Assembly: GCA_964408795.1 (NCBI GenBank)
Contig: CAYPAW010000060.1
Location: forward strand, 38,926 to 102,925
Direction: 5' to 3'
DNA from: JABMQB01 sp964408795
GTDB taxonomy: Bacteria; Bacteroidota; Bacteroidia; Bacteroidales; Prolixibacteraceae
DNA length: 64,000 bases
Positions within the stretch are counted from its first letter, which is position 1. The number at the start of each line of letters is the position of its first letter. A program made the position numbers and the translations under genes. Under the pieces are notes generated by a model. That model was not told where the DNA came from. It searched no databases and saw nothing but the letters and a program-made list of their open reading frames with translations. This document shows positions 36,012-44,661 of this stretch, piece after piece.

Positions 36012-36812
36012 ATGAGAATACTAATTCACAAAGATTACACCCATTTGAGTAAATGGACAGCGCGGTATATTGCGGACAAAATCAACGCCTGTTCGCCCAC
36101 TTCTGAGAATCCGTTTGTTTTGGGATTGCCCACCGGTTCATCTCCCGTAGGAGTCTATAAAGAATGGATTGAATTGGTTAAACAGGGAAAATTGTCTTTC
36201 CGGAATGTGGTCACTTTCAATATGGATGAATATGTAGGAATTCCCGAAGATCATCCCCAGAGTTATCATTATTTTATGAAAGACAACCTTTTTTCCCATA
36301 TTGATATTCCGGAAGAGAACATTCATATTCTCAATGGAAATGCTGTGGACCTTGCTGCGGAGTGTGCCGTTTATGAAGAAAAGATCAAAGCGTATGGTGG
36401 AGTGAATCTTTTTCTGGGAGGGATTGGTCCGGATGGTCATATCGCTTTCAACGAACCCGGGTCCTCCCTGCAATCAAAAACCCGTGTAAAAACGTTAACT
36501 GATGATACCATTTCAGCCAACTCCAGGTTTTTTGAGGGGGATATCACGAAAGTGCCCAAAACAGCCCTTACCGTTGGCGTGGATACCATCATGCAGGCAC
36601 AAGAGGTGGTCATTGTCATCAGCGGAATGAACAAAGCCAGAGCTCTCCAAAAAGTTGTGGAAGAAGGCGTGAATCATATGTGGACGGTTTCAGCACTTCA
36701 GAATCACCCCAGGGGAATGATCGTTTGCGATGAAGAAGCTACCCTGGAATTGAAAGTAAAAACCGTGAAGTATTTTAAAGATATTGAACAGAAAGAATTG
36801 AATAGCCTCTAA
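36012..36812 (+). CDS. nagB: Glucosamine-6-phosphate deaminase
   Basis: Converts glucosamine 6-phosphate to fructose 6-phosphate and ammonia. All active-site blocks are intact: LGLPTGSSPVGVYKEW, TFNMDEYVGI, GGIGPDGHIAFNEPGSS and TVGVDTIMQAQEVVIVISG. Length is 266 residues, as in Escherichia coli. It follows the degenerate NagB-like fusion gene on the same strand, but the 147-bp spacer with its own -7 element suggests separate transcription. Confidence 0.96.
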   Translation: MRILIHKDYTHLSKWTARYIADKINACSPTSENPFVLGLPTGSSPVGVYKEWIELVKQGKLSFRNVVTFNMDEYVGIPEDHPQSYHYFMKDNLFSHIDIPEENIHILNGNAVDLAAECAVYEEKIKAYGGVNLFLGGIGPDGHIAFNEPGSSLQSKTRVKTLTDDTISANSRFFEGDITKVPKTALTVGVDTIMQAQEVVIVISGMNKARALQKVVEEGVNHMWTVSALQNHPRGMIVCDEEATLELKVKTVKYFKDIEQKELNSL

Positions 36813-37322
36813 GACAATCCCCGGGAAGTAAAGAAATTAAGGGATCCCGGAATCAAACAGGAAAGGACCGGACCAGATCCCGGATTCACAACCACAGGAA
36901 GAAACCCGCAGACAATAAAAAAAGCTGCTTCACAACGTGAAGCAGCTGCATGAAAGTAATTTCGAATTGATTGATTATTGAAATTTTCTCCTAAAACACC
37001 GATTCTTTTTCCGGTAATTAAATGATTCCATACCCCCCGTATCTACACCTCCCGGGATTCGTATATACAACGATTCCCGCTTTTGGAGCACCTGAATGCC
37101 CGGTTTTTAAACAAAATTATAAGATTATTTAGAAAAACCTTCATTTTCAGTCAGGAATTCGATTTTTTTATTGGTATTTCATCCCGGGGAATTTCCTCAC
37201 ACTCCGGGTTTCGTTTTCGGATTAGGGGTCAAGGTATTTCCACAACCGGTCCATTCAGGGATCCCTGTGCTCCCTTCCGGAGATCCGTATACCTCACGAA
37301 AAACCGGGTCATGTGATGCGGG
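36813..37322. other. Intergenic region, only a terminator recognised
   Basis: A 510-bp stretch between nagB and the ABC permease gene, which converge here. Apart from the hairpin at 36923-36947 nothing is recognised; a 77-codon plus-strand frame (37083-37316) has no domain or plausible start context. Confidence 0.5.
36911..36947 (-). terminator. Strong intrinsic terminator, minus strand
   Basis: AGCTGCTTCAC (36923-36933) and GTGAAGCAGCT (36937-36947) form a perfect 11-bp stem with a 3-base loop. An A-run on the plus strand lies just before it, so minus-strand RNA would end in a U-run. It could end the znuA-C-B transcript, about 375 nt past the permease stop. Confidence 0.7.
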
Positions 37323-38129
37323 TCAGAAGTAACGGATTAATCGTAAGATGCCGAAGATAATAATCAGTGTAAAGATGATAGCAGCTCCGGAAGGGATATC
37401 TGCGAAGTAAGAAATCATTAATCCGGTCATGGTTCCCACGAAAGCAAAAAAGGTTGAAAGCAGGATCATGGATTTAAAATTCCGGGTAAAGAGGTTGGCC
37501 GTAGCCTGCGGAAGAGTGAGGAGCGAAAGGATCAGGATAATACCTACCACCCGGATGTTGAAGACAACGGTAAGGGCGATGATTACAATCAAAAGATAAT
37601 TATACAGGGTTACCGGTAATTGGGCAGCCCGTGCAAATTCCTCATCAAAAGCGATGTAAAGAATGATACGGTAAAACACTCCAAAGAACAACACGACCAG
37701 AATATCCAACGAAAGCATCATCCAGATTTCGGCTGTTGAGACGGTGAGGATATTTCCAAAAAGGAAGCTCATGAGGTTTGGCGTATATCCCGGCGTAATA
37801 AACGTAAAAATAATGCCGATAGCCATTCCCAGAGACCACCAGATAGCAATGGAGGAATCTTCACGCAGATCTCCTTTATGGGTAAAAAATTGAATTCCCA
37901 GGGCGGATATTACCGCAAAGATCACAGCGCCCAGCACCGGACTGAATCCCAGAAAAAATGCCAGTCCGATGCCTCCGAATGAAGCATGGGTGATTCCCCC
38001 GCTGATAAAAACGATGCGGCGTGATACGATGTAAGTGCCTACAATACCGCAGGAAATACTGGCCAGGATAGCTGAAACAAAAGCCTTCTGGAAGAAATCG
38101 TACGAAAAAAGTTGTATGAGTTCCTGCAT
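37323..38129 (-). CDS. Metal (Zn/Mn) ABC transporter permease
   Basis: A 268-residue inner-membrane permease of the ZnuB/MntB/SitC family (ABC-3) with about eight hydrophobic helices. Conserved blocks include SCGIVGTYIVSRRIVFISGGITHASFGGIGLAF and FEEFARAAQLPV-like DEEFARAAQLPVTLYNYLLI. It starts 1 bp after the ATPase gene stop in a three-gene operon. Metal identity (Zn or Mn) cannot be decided from the sequence. Confidence 0.92.
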   Translation of the reverse strand: MQELIQLFSYDFFQKAFVSAILASISCGIVGTYIVSRRIVFISGGITHASFGGIGLAFFLGFSPVLGAVIFAVISALGIQFFTHKGDLREDSSIAIWWSLGMAIGIIFTFITPGYTPNLMSFLFGNILTVSTAEIWMMLSLDILVVLFFGVFYRIILYIAFDEEFARAAQLPVTLYNYLLIVIIALTVVFNIRVVGIILILSLLTLPQATANLFTRNFKSMILLSTFFAFVGTMTGLMISYFADIPSGAAIIFTLIIIFGILRLIRYF

Positions 38130-38130
38130 A

Positions 38131-38877
38131 TTAAGTGTGTCTTTTTAATACCGTATGGGGTACTTCTCCATGGGTAATAATCTGAATTGGACAGCGATAA
38201 GCTTCCAGCTGTGTATTGGTTATTTTATTCGAAAGGTGATAATGAACCTGCCGGTTTACACAGGCAATGGTTTTCACATAGGTCGATATGGTTCCCAGAT
38301 CATGGGAAACCAGAATAATGGCCATTTGTTGGTTCAGGAGTTTGAGTTTTTCATACAATTCTCCTTCAAACCGGTTATCCACAAAAGTATCGGGTTCATC
38401 GAGGATCAGCAATGCAGGGTTGCTGATCAGGGCTCTGCACAGGAATACGCGTTGCATCTGGCCTCCCGAGAGGTCGCCGATGGCCCGGTTACGAATATCG
38501 CTGATACCCATTTGTGCTAGCAATTCTTCGGCCCGTTTTTTTTCGTTTCTTTTGTTCTGTAGGGTTTTCCCTTGCATCATTGCCCCGGAACGTACTACAT
38601 CGAAAACGGTAATGGGGAATTTTTTATCGATGTATTTAACCTGTGGCAGGTACCCGAAAGAGCGGCGAAGAGGGGTTTGGCTTTGGGGGTAAGTAATCGT
38701 CCCCTTAAGCGGTTTAATGAGTCCCAGGATCCCTTTCAGAAGGGTTGTTTTTCCCCCTCCGTTTGGGCCAATCACTCCGATAAAATCTTTTGGAAAAACC
38801 CGAAGATTCACATTCTCAAGAACCGGTGTTTTGTCGTACCCCAGGTCTGCATTCTTTAGTTCAACAAGTGGATCCAT
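38131..38877 (-). CDS. Metal (Zn/Mn) ABC transporter ATP-binding protein
   Basis: A 248-residue ATPase with Walker A GPNGGGKTTLLKG, Q-loop GYLPQ, signature DLSGGQMQRVFLCRAL, Walker B ALLILDEPDTF and the switch His in LVSHDLGTIS. The pattern fits the ZnuC/MntA group. Its ATG overlaps the last base of the substrate-binding gene, so the three subunits are co-translated. Confidence 0.94.
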   Translation of the reverse strand: MDPLVELKNADLGYDKTPVLENVNLRVFPKDFIGVIGPNGGGKTTLLKGILGLIKPLKGTITYPQSQTPLRRSFGYLPQVKYIDKKFPITVFDVVRSGAMMQGKTLQNKRNEKKRAEELLAQMGISDIRNRAIGDLSGGQMQRVFLCRALISNPALLILDEPDTFVDNRFEGELYEKLKLLNQQMAIILVSHDLGTISTYVKTIACVNRQVHYHLSNKITNTQLEAYRCPIQIITHGEVPHTVLKRHT

Positions 38878-39755
38878 TAAAATCTGTCTTTAATAATCGT
38901 TGCTATATGTATCAGGTTTGCAGCCCACTCGGGATCCAAGGGAGATACCTGTATGATTTCCCCGTTGATTTCTTCAGCAAAAATCCGTGCATGTTCCTTG
39001 TCTAACTCGCTTTGAATCATAATACTCTGAATGTTTTTTTGGTTGGCAATGTCCACGACCTTCTTTATATGTTGGGGGGTAGGTTCTTTTCCTCCGGGTT
39101 CAAGGGAGATCTGATGCAAATGATAATCACGGGCAAAATAGGTCAGGGATGGGTGGAAAACAAGTACGGTTTTGCCTTCGGAATCCCGGAGGATCTTTCG
39201 TAATTCAATATCGAGGGTGTCGATCTCTTTCATAAACCGGGTGTATCTTTCTGTATAAAAAGTTGCTCTTTCCGGGTATATACCGGTGAGGATATTGCGG
39301 ATTTTTGCAGCCATTTTTTTAACCATTTGGGGGGATAACCAGATGTGGGGATCCACTCCTTCTGTCTGAACCGGATTCTGAACGATTCCCGTAGTGGCTG
39401 CTATCAAATTAAGACCTTCTGATAAATCAACGACTTTCATTTGTCTGTTTGCCTGCGCAATTTTCTCTTTCCATGAATGTTCAAATCCGATATGGCCGAT
39501 GCGGAACCACAGAATCGAATGGGCAATGTCTGTAAGCTGGGAAGGCAGTAAAGTATAGGATGCCGGACTGGCTCCCGGCGGTATTAAAACGTTGATTTTA
39601 AAATCATCGCCTGCAATTTTTTCAACAAAAGTTTTTTGAGGTAAGATACTTACGGTAATCACCGGTTTTTGATTCCCGGTATCTGCTTTTTTGTCGGTTC
39701 TACATCCGGTAACCATGAGCCCGATAAGAATCGACAACAAGAATTTCTTCATCAT
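38877..39755 (-). CDS. Metal (Zn/Mn) ABC transporter substrate-binding lipoprotein
   Basis: A 292-residue cluster-A1 binding protein. ATG 39755 (or 39752) begins a lipoprotein signal (FLLSILIGLMVTGC). Blocks are VSILPQKTFVEKIAGDDFKINVLIPPGASPASYTL, a metal-ligand His in RIGHIGFEHSW, VDPHIWLSPQMVKKM and VFHPSLTYFARDYHLHQ. The His-rich loop common in ZnuA is absent, so Zn versus Mn is open. The ordinary start upstream (39782) is a TTG-type frame extension without support. Confidence 0.9.
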   Translation of the reverse strand: MMKKFLLSILIGLMVTGCRTDKKADTGNQKPVITVSILPQKTFVEKIAGDDFKINVLIPPGASPASYTLLPSQLTDIAHSILWFRIGHIGFEHSWKEKIAQANRQMKVVDLSEGLNLIAATTGIVQNPVQTEGVDPHIWLSPQMVKKMAAKIRNILTGIYPERATFYTERYTRFMKEIDTLDIELRKILRDSEGKTVLVFHPSLTYFARDYHLHQISLEPGGKEPTPQHIKKVVDIANQKNIQSIMIQSELDKEHARIFAEEINGEIIQVSPLDPEWAANLIHIATIIKDRF

Positions 39756-39837
39756 AGCTTTGTTTTTATGGTAAGCACCCATCGGTACCCGTTTGTGTAA
39801 AATTAGTTTTAATTTATGAACGGCAAAAACGTCGGAA

Positions 39838-40116
39838 TCACGGATTTCCCTTTTTTATGCGCGTGGGTTCTTTGGGAGGAACCGGGTCGTACCCACTGGT
39901 TCCCCAGGGGTGACAACGGAAGATCCTTTTTGTCCCCAACCAGAATCCTGCAAACGGACCATGAATCTTTATCGCTTGGATTGCATATTCCGAGCAGGTC
40001 GGGTAATGCCTGCAGGAAGCAGGGGTCAGGGGTGATATGATGTATTTATAAATATATACCGGTACAAGAAGAATCCATCCTACTCCTGTTCTTAAATATG
40101 TTACGATTCGCTTCAT
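39838..40116 (-). CDS. yidD: Membrane protein insertion efficiency factor
   Basis: Small membrane-associated protein assisting YidC. The 92-residue product from ATG 40116 has the full YidD signature: VPVYIYKYIISPLTPASCRHYPTCSEYAIQAIKIHG and RIFRCHPWGTSGYDPVP, with the three conserved cysteines. The longer frame to 40266 includes part of repeat copy C and is rejected. A short basic tail (RIKKGNP) closes it. Confidence 0.93.
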   Translation of the reverse strand: MKRIVTYLRTGVGWILLVPVYIYKYIISPLTPASCRHYPTCSEYAIQAIKIHGPFAGFWLGTKRIFRCHPWGTSGYDPVPPKEPTRIKKGNP

Positions 40117-40255
40117 TGTATGAATGAATGACAAAATTAACCATTTATTGTTTAACCTGTATTCTCTTTTTAACGTTCTGTTTAATCGGAAACAGGAGGG
40201 GTACACGTAGCCGGTCTGCCTGAAGCACACGAACCCCGTTCCGATAACCATCGGG

Positions 40256-40325
40256 ATAACTCGCATCCCGATAGCTGCCGGGATTAATAATCATCCTGGG
40301 CGTGAATATTAACCATACTCGTTTC
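40256..40325 (-). repeat. Dispersed palindromic repeat, copy C
   Basis: Read on the minus strand it runs from GAAACGAGTATGGTTAATAT through CAGCTATCGGGATGCGAGTTA and matches copy A closely over 70 bp. Beyond that it diverges and has a second ATCGG-type palindrome (CCCGATGGTTATCGG on the minus strand, about 40241-40255). Confidence 0.8.
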
Positions 40326-40357
40326 AAAAAAAAAGCGGTGGTTCACTGCCACCGCTT
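40322..40357 (-). terminator. Intrinsic terminator-like hairpin, minus strand
   Basis: AAGCGGTGG (40333-40341) pairs perfectly with CCACCGCTT (40349-40357) around a 7-base loop, and a nine-A run precedes it on the plus strand, giving a U-run for minus-strand RNA. No minus-strand gene lies directly upstream of it: the next one ends at 42047, beyond a plus-strand gene. Confidence 0.6.
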
Positions 40358-40761
40358 CCCTCTTAAAAGACAAACAACAAATGACCTTCCCAACTTTGTA
40401 GCTTTCATTAACCAATCAACCCCATTAAGTCCACAATAAAATTATACTACAAAGCCAACTAAAAATTACGGAACCTCAGGCCGTTTGTTTCAACAAACCG
40501 TTCATTTAACAATTTTTAACGGCTCTCCCTTTTTTATTTCAGCAGTTCTTACGATTGTTTAAACAATACGTTAACAATGATGTTGTTTATTGAAAAGGAA
40601 TGACAGGAATTGTGTTTTCTGGATGATCGTATTATTTTAGCAACGGAAATTAAACCAATGGACCTGGAAGGATAGATTAATAATCCCTTGCTCGAAGAAC
40701 GTGTTGTATTATCAAATCGGATTCAGGGAACGATCACAAATAAGAATGATCCAAAATTGTT

Positions 40762-42039
40762 ATGGGGAAAATAAAAAGAGGTAAGTATCTGTTTGTATTT
40801 TTTTTGGTAGTATCCAGTTTTATAGGAAATGCTGGAGATGTAAAACCAGAATCAACGGTTCTCTATTCATTTGAAAAAAAAGAAGGAAAGCCCAGAGTGT
40901 TCATTGAAGGAATACGGCTTGATTTTGATTATCTCCGCAGAAACCTGCAGTTTGTTGATTTTGTCAATGATCCGGCAGTTGCCGATGTGCAGATCATCAT
41001 AACCCAAAGAAGGAGCGGAAGCGGAGGGAATGTATACTCCATGATGTACAACAACAGAACTTTTGAAAATTTAGGTAATTTCACGATTACCTGTACCTCC
41101 GCCTCGAGTGATACCCGGGAAGAAACAAGGGATATCCTTGTAGAAACCCTGAAAAAGGGGCTTATGCCTTTTGTCAATGAATCGTCTGTTTCGGATAAAA
41201 TGCAGATTCGTTATGCGGAAACAGAAAATGTGGAACTCACGGATACGAAAGATCCATGGAACCACTGGACCTTCCGGGGTGATTTTAACGGGAACATAAA
41301 TCTTGAAGAAAGCCGGAAAAATTTCAACTACTGGATCAATCTGAGAGCCGATAAAGTAACCAGGGACTGGCGGATCCGAAACAGCGGACGACGGAGCAAA
41401 CGCATTGTTGAATATATAAGTGATGATGACTCGTACCGTTCAGAAAATATCAGCAATAATTATTCATCCAGTGTCGTGCACAGTCTCTCTTCCCGTTGGT
41501 CAGCCGGAGCATTCCTGAGTTATTCCAACAGCAACTACAGCAATATCTTCTATTCATTATCATTGAAACCGGCTGTGGAATACAACATATTTCCCTGGGA
41601 TATTGAAGACAGAAAAGTGTTTACGATCGCCTATTACATCGGGCCTGAATGGAAAAAATACTATGAGGAGACCATTTACGGAAAGTTCCGGGAGCGCTTA
41701 TGGGAGCAATCGTTACAGCTAGATCTTCAATTGGTGCATACCTGGGGAGAAATTGAAGCAGGCTTGAATGCTTCCCATTACTTACACGACATTACCAAAA
41801 ACAGGATCACTCTCGATACCGAATTATCCATACGAATTATCCGGGGATTTTCGGTAAATTTCGATTTCCGGATTGAAAACATCCACGATCAGATCTATCT
41901 TTCCAAAGAGGAGCTTTCTCTGGAAGATATTTTAATGAATAAAGTCCAGTTGCCCTCCACGTTTGAAGTGAGGGCCGGAGCAGGGATCAGGATACAGTTT
42001 GGTTCCATTTATAACAACATTGTCAACAACAGACTTTGA
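40762..42039 (+). CDS. Outer-membrane beta-barrel-like protein, unknown function
   Basis: A 425-residue exported protein with a signal peptide (residues 1-25, ending FIGNAG). Residues 30-150 form a soluble domain with VFIEGIRLDFDYLRRNLQFVDFVNDPAVADVQIIITQRRSGSGG, resembling a small alpha/beta module. From about 160 onwards alternating aromatic and polar strands (FRGDFNGNINLEESRKNFNYWINLRAD, SVNFDFRIENIHDQIYL) suggest a 10- to 12-stranded barrel ending in an aromatic-poor tail. No family recognised. It stands alone between the repeat-bearing spacer and the convergent LytTR gene. Confidence 0.72.
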   Translation: MGKIKRGKYLFVFFLVVSSFIGNAGDVKPESTVLYSFEKKEGKPRVFIEGIRLDFDYLRRNLQFVDFVNDPAVADVQIIITQRRSGSGGNVYSMMYNNRTFENLGNFTITCTSASSDTREETRDILVETLKKGLMPFVNESSVSDKMQIRYAETENVELTDTKDPWNHWTFRGDFNGNINLEESRKNFNYWINLRADKVTRDWRIRNSGRRSKRIVEYISDDDSYRSENISNNYSSSVVHSLSSRWSAGAFLSYSNSNYSNIFYSLSLKPAVEYNIFPWDIEDRKVFTIAYYIGPEWKKYYEETIYGKFRERLWEQSLQLDLQLVHTWGEIEAGLNASHYLHDITKNRITLDTELSIRIIRGFSVNFDFRIENIHDQIYLSKEELSLEDILMNKVQLPSTFEVRAGAGIRIQFGSIYNNIVNNRL

Positions 42040-42046
42040 GCCTGTT

Positions 42047-42811
42047 TTAGTATCCCTCCACCCACTTTTTAAAAGTTTTGACTTTTTCCCTTGCTACAAG
42101 GAAATTGTCATCCACCGGGTGCTTAACCTTTAATTTAAACCGTGAATTGCTGTAGGCTATTACATCTTCAATGGCATTTAGCGATACCAGGTATTTCCGG
42201 TTGATACGAAAGAATCCGGATGGATCTACCAGCTCTTCAACAAGCTCAAGGCTCTGGTCCATCAGGTAATCTTTTCCTTCGGAACTTTTACAAAACGTTC
42301 CTTTTTGAAAGCTGTAAAAATAAAGAATGTCTTTTACCTCGATAATACGAAGATGGGTTCCCACTTTAACCAGAAACCGTTCTTTAAAATTTTTGCTTTT
42401 CAGGGAAGCAACGATTTTTTCAAGTATTTCAGGGCTCAGAGGAGTTGTTGCATGTTGGTTGAAGCGATCAAATTTTTTCAGAGCGTTATCCAGTTTATAG
42501 CGTTCAACGGGTTTCAACAGGTAGTCGATGCTGTTTACTTTAAAAGCCTGGATTGCATATTGGTCGTAAGCCGTGGTAAAAATCACCGGCGTATTGAATT
42601 TCACATTGTTAAATACTTCAAAACTTAAACCATCTCCCAATTGAATGTCGAAGAAAGCCAGGTCCGGAGGGGGATTATTTTTAAGCCAGTCGACGGTTGC
42701 TTTCACGGTATCACAAACAGCCAGTATCTCCGATTGGGGCCTCAAAGCTGTCAGATGGGCTGCCAATTGTGCCGCTGCCAGGGGTTCATCTTCCACAATT
42801 AATGCTTTCAT
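42047..42811 (-). CDS. LytTR-type response regulator
   Basis: A 254-residue two-component regulator. The receiver domain has the phosphoacceptor Asp in PPDLAFFDIQLGDGLSFE, the conserved TTAYDQYAIQAF and the Lys in DYLLKPVERYKL; the C-terminal LytTR DNA-binding domain covers about 150-254 with FLVKVGTHLRIIEVKDILYFYS and FFRINRKYLVSLNAIEDV. It lies 6 bp after the sensor kinase gene and is its partner. Confidence 0.95.
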   Translation of the reverse strand: MKALIVEDEPLAAAQLAAHLTALRPQSEILAVCDTVKATVDWLKNNPPPDLAFFDIQLGDGLSFEVFNNVKFNTPVIFTTAYDQYAIQAFKVNSIDYLLKPVERYKLDNALKKFDRFNQHATTPLSPEILEKIVASLKSKNFKERFLVKVGTHLRIIEVKDILYFYSFQKGTFCKSSEGKDYLMDQSLELVEELVDPSGFFRINRKYLVSLNAIEDVIAYSNSRFKLKVKHPVDDNFLVAREKVKTFKKWVEGY

Positions 42812-42817
42812 AGATGC

Positions 42818-43852
42818 CTAATCTAATTGGATTAATGGCAAAATTACCCTGAAATAGGTGGAATGTTGTATTATTTCCACTTTTTTCCCTGTCAGGTATT
42901 CGTACCTGCCCGCCAGGTTTTTCAATCCCGTTTTATTGCCAGGCTCAGTGGCGTTTCTCGGCTGAATGTTATTCTCAACCATCAGGGTATGGTTATCGGT
43001 AACAGCAATCATTATTTTCAGAGGCGATGCCCTGGATATTTCATTGTGTTTAATCGCATTCTCTACCAGGGCTTGCAGGGACAAGGGAATGACATTTCCT
43101 GTCATGTTTTTACGGACAACGATTTCAACCTCCAGGGCTTTTCCAAAGCGGATCTGCTGCAGGTAAATATACTTTTTTACAAAATCGATCTCTTCTTTTA
43201 GCGGGATCAGATCTTTGTCTTTTAAATACAGAACAGTACGGAAAAAATGAGATAATTCCAGGGTAAATTCCTTGGCTTTAGCCACGTCGGTATCCAACAG
43301 AGAATCCAAAACATTCAGGCTGTTAAACAGGAAGTGCGGATTAACCTGGTTTTGCAAAACCTGGTATTTCAATGAGAGGGCTTCTGTTTTTATTTTTTCC
43401 GAATCACAGACCTCCTGCCTCCAGGCCTTAAAAAATGAAATCGCATATAGAATGGCTGCAATAATTACAAAAATAATGTACTCTGCAAAAATAGTACCTT
43501 TGTTATAAGCCCAGAAGTTATCCCATTCACGTTGCTGCATATGGATATACCAGAACCAGTTTACTGTTAAAATTACGGTACTGGAATATACAAGATGCAT
43601 GAGCAATGCCCTGAAAACACTTTTTACCGGGAATTTTATCCAGTCGATGAACCTTTTTTCAAACCAGTTGAACAAAGGCCCGTTGGCAAATAAAGGCAAT
43701 CCGAGACTCAGCGAATAGCCCGCATTCCAGGCATATACCTCAAAGGGAACCTTCAGGGAGCCTCCCATCAGGAGCATGGTAACGATACCGATCAGGATGG
43801 ACACGATGGCAGCAATCCCCCAGTTTATGAATGAATGTTTTTTCGCCAGCAT
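42818..43852 (-). CDS. LytS-type sensor histidine kinase
   Basis: A 344-residue membrane kinase with four predicted N-terminal helices (about 10-150) and no extracytoplasmic sensor domain. The phosphoacceptor His is in QNQVNPHFLFNSLNVLDSLL (His_kinase family); the ATP site is a short form with PLSLQALVENAIKHNEIS and NKTGLKNLAGRYEYL. Together with the LytTR regulator, TPR protein and TonB receptor it forms one minus-strand unit, so it may sense envelope events linked to that receptor (inference). Confidence 0.93.
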   Translation of the reverse strand: MLAKKHSFINWGIAAIVSILIGIVTMLLMGGSLKVPFEVYAWNAGYSLSLGLPLFANGPLFNWFEKRFIDWIKFPVKSVFRALLMHLVYSSTVILTVNWFWYIHMQQREWDNFWAYNKGTIFAEYIIFVIIAAILYAISFFKAWRQEVCDSEKIKTEALSLKYQVLQNQVNPHFLFNSLNVLDSLLDTDVAKAKEFTLELSHFFRTVLYLKDKDLIPLKEEIDFVKKYIYLQQIRFGKALEVEIVVRKNMTGNVIPLSLQALVENAIKHNEISRASPLKIMIAVTDNHTLMVENNIQPRNATEPGNKTGLKNLAGRYEYLTGKKVEIIQHSTYFRVILPLIQLD

Positions 43853-43921
43853 AATTTCCGAAAAAGATACGTTTTGTTAAAAGAATAGCAAAGTCAGGGG
43901 GGTATATTTTTTAACCCAATT

Positions 43922-44563
43922 TTATTTACCCGAATTGCATGACAACAACATTTCAGCATTATGTTCGGCACCCCATGAGGGTCTGAGATCGTTCTTAGGG
44001 GGATCGTTTTCGAACAAAGCAGCAGCTTTTTCAAGAAGCGGTTTTGCCTTTTCCGGACCTCCCCCAAAAGCTTCCGGAGTATGAAAAATATTCATGCCTT
44101 GTACATAATAAACCCGGGGATTATCCGGATTCAGTTGTTTGGCCACAGCCAGGCTTTCGTTGGCCAGGGATGAAAACTTCATTCCGGCAGCCATATCAGT
44201 AATCCGCAACTGATAAATATGGGCCTGCAAAACATGGATTTCTGATTCACGGGAATGTTTCGTTACTATTTTGTTTAACTCATTCTGTGCTTGATCGAGG
44301 TATTGATGGATTTCTTCGGCTTTGTTTTCTCCGAAATAAGTAGCTCTCACATGACAAAAAGCGGCATAATAGGAGGGAAGCCATTGATCTTTTTCAGCAT
44401 TGGCAATCCGGCTGAATTCATTGGCAATCCGGGTAAGTTCTTCCGGCGAAGTGGACCGGTACATTTTCTCAAGCGCAGAGGCCATTGTTTTTTCATAATC
44501 TGAAGCATATCCCAGGCCGGCAAAAAAAGCAAGAGCGACAAGCAAAACAATCATTCTTTTCAT
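43922..44563 (-). CDS. Exported TPR-like protein
   Basis: A 213-residue exported protein with signal peptide MKRMIVLLVALAFFAGLGYA. The helical mature part has TPR-like units: ELTRIANEFSRIANAEKDQWLPSYYAAFCHVRAT, YLDQAQNELNKI, ESEIHVLQAHIYQLRI and NPDNPRVYYVQGMNIFHTPEAFGGGPEKAKPLLEKA. The last block is typical of a Bacteroidota family of unknown function found next to TonB receptors. It probably acts in the periplasm with the receptor encoded 98 bp upstream. Confidence 0.8.
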   Translation of the reverse strand: MKRMIVLLVALAFFAGLGYASDYEKTMASALEKMYRSTSPEELTRIANEFSRIANAEKDQWLPSYYAAFCHVRATYFGENKAEEIHQYLDQAQNELNKIVTKHSRESEIHVLQAHIYQLRITDMAAGMKFSSLANESLAVAKQLNPDNPRVYYVQGMNIFHTPEAFGGGPEKAKPLLEKAAALFENDPPKNDLRPSWGAEHNAEMLLSCNSGK

Positions 44564-44661
44564 GGTTTTTTATTTACGGTTTTTTCAAATTTGATTTTGT
44601 TCTTATAGAATTGAAAGTATTTGTTTCCGAAATGTCGGATTTTTGGGATCAACCGGATGAA

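Larger units (their letters stand above)
40117..40761. other. Intergenic region with repeat, hairpin and inverted repeat
   Basis: A 645-bp stretch between divergent genes. It holds repeat copy C (40256-40325), a strong minus-strand hairpin (40333-40357) and a small inverted repeat GTTTGTT-TC-AACAAAC (40483-40498). No protein gene is supported. A minus-strand small RNA ending at the hairpin is possible but no promoter match was found. Confidence 0.5.

Noticed and set aside
37083..37316. 77-codon plus-strand frame after nagB
   Set aside because: No domain, odd composition and no start context; likely chance.
40117..40266. N-terminal extension of YidD
   Set aside because: The extension falls in spacer and repeat copy C; YidD proper begins at 40116.
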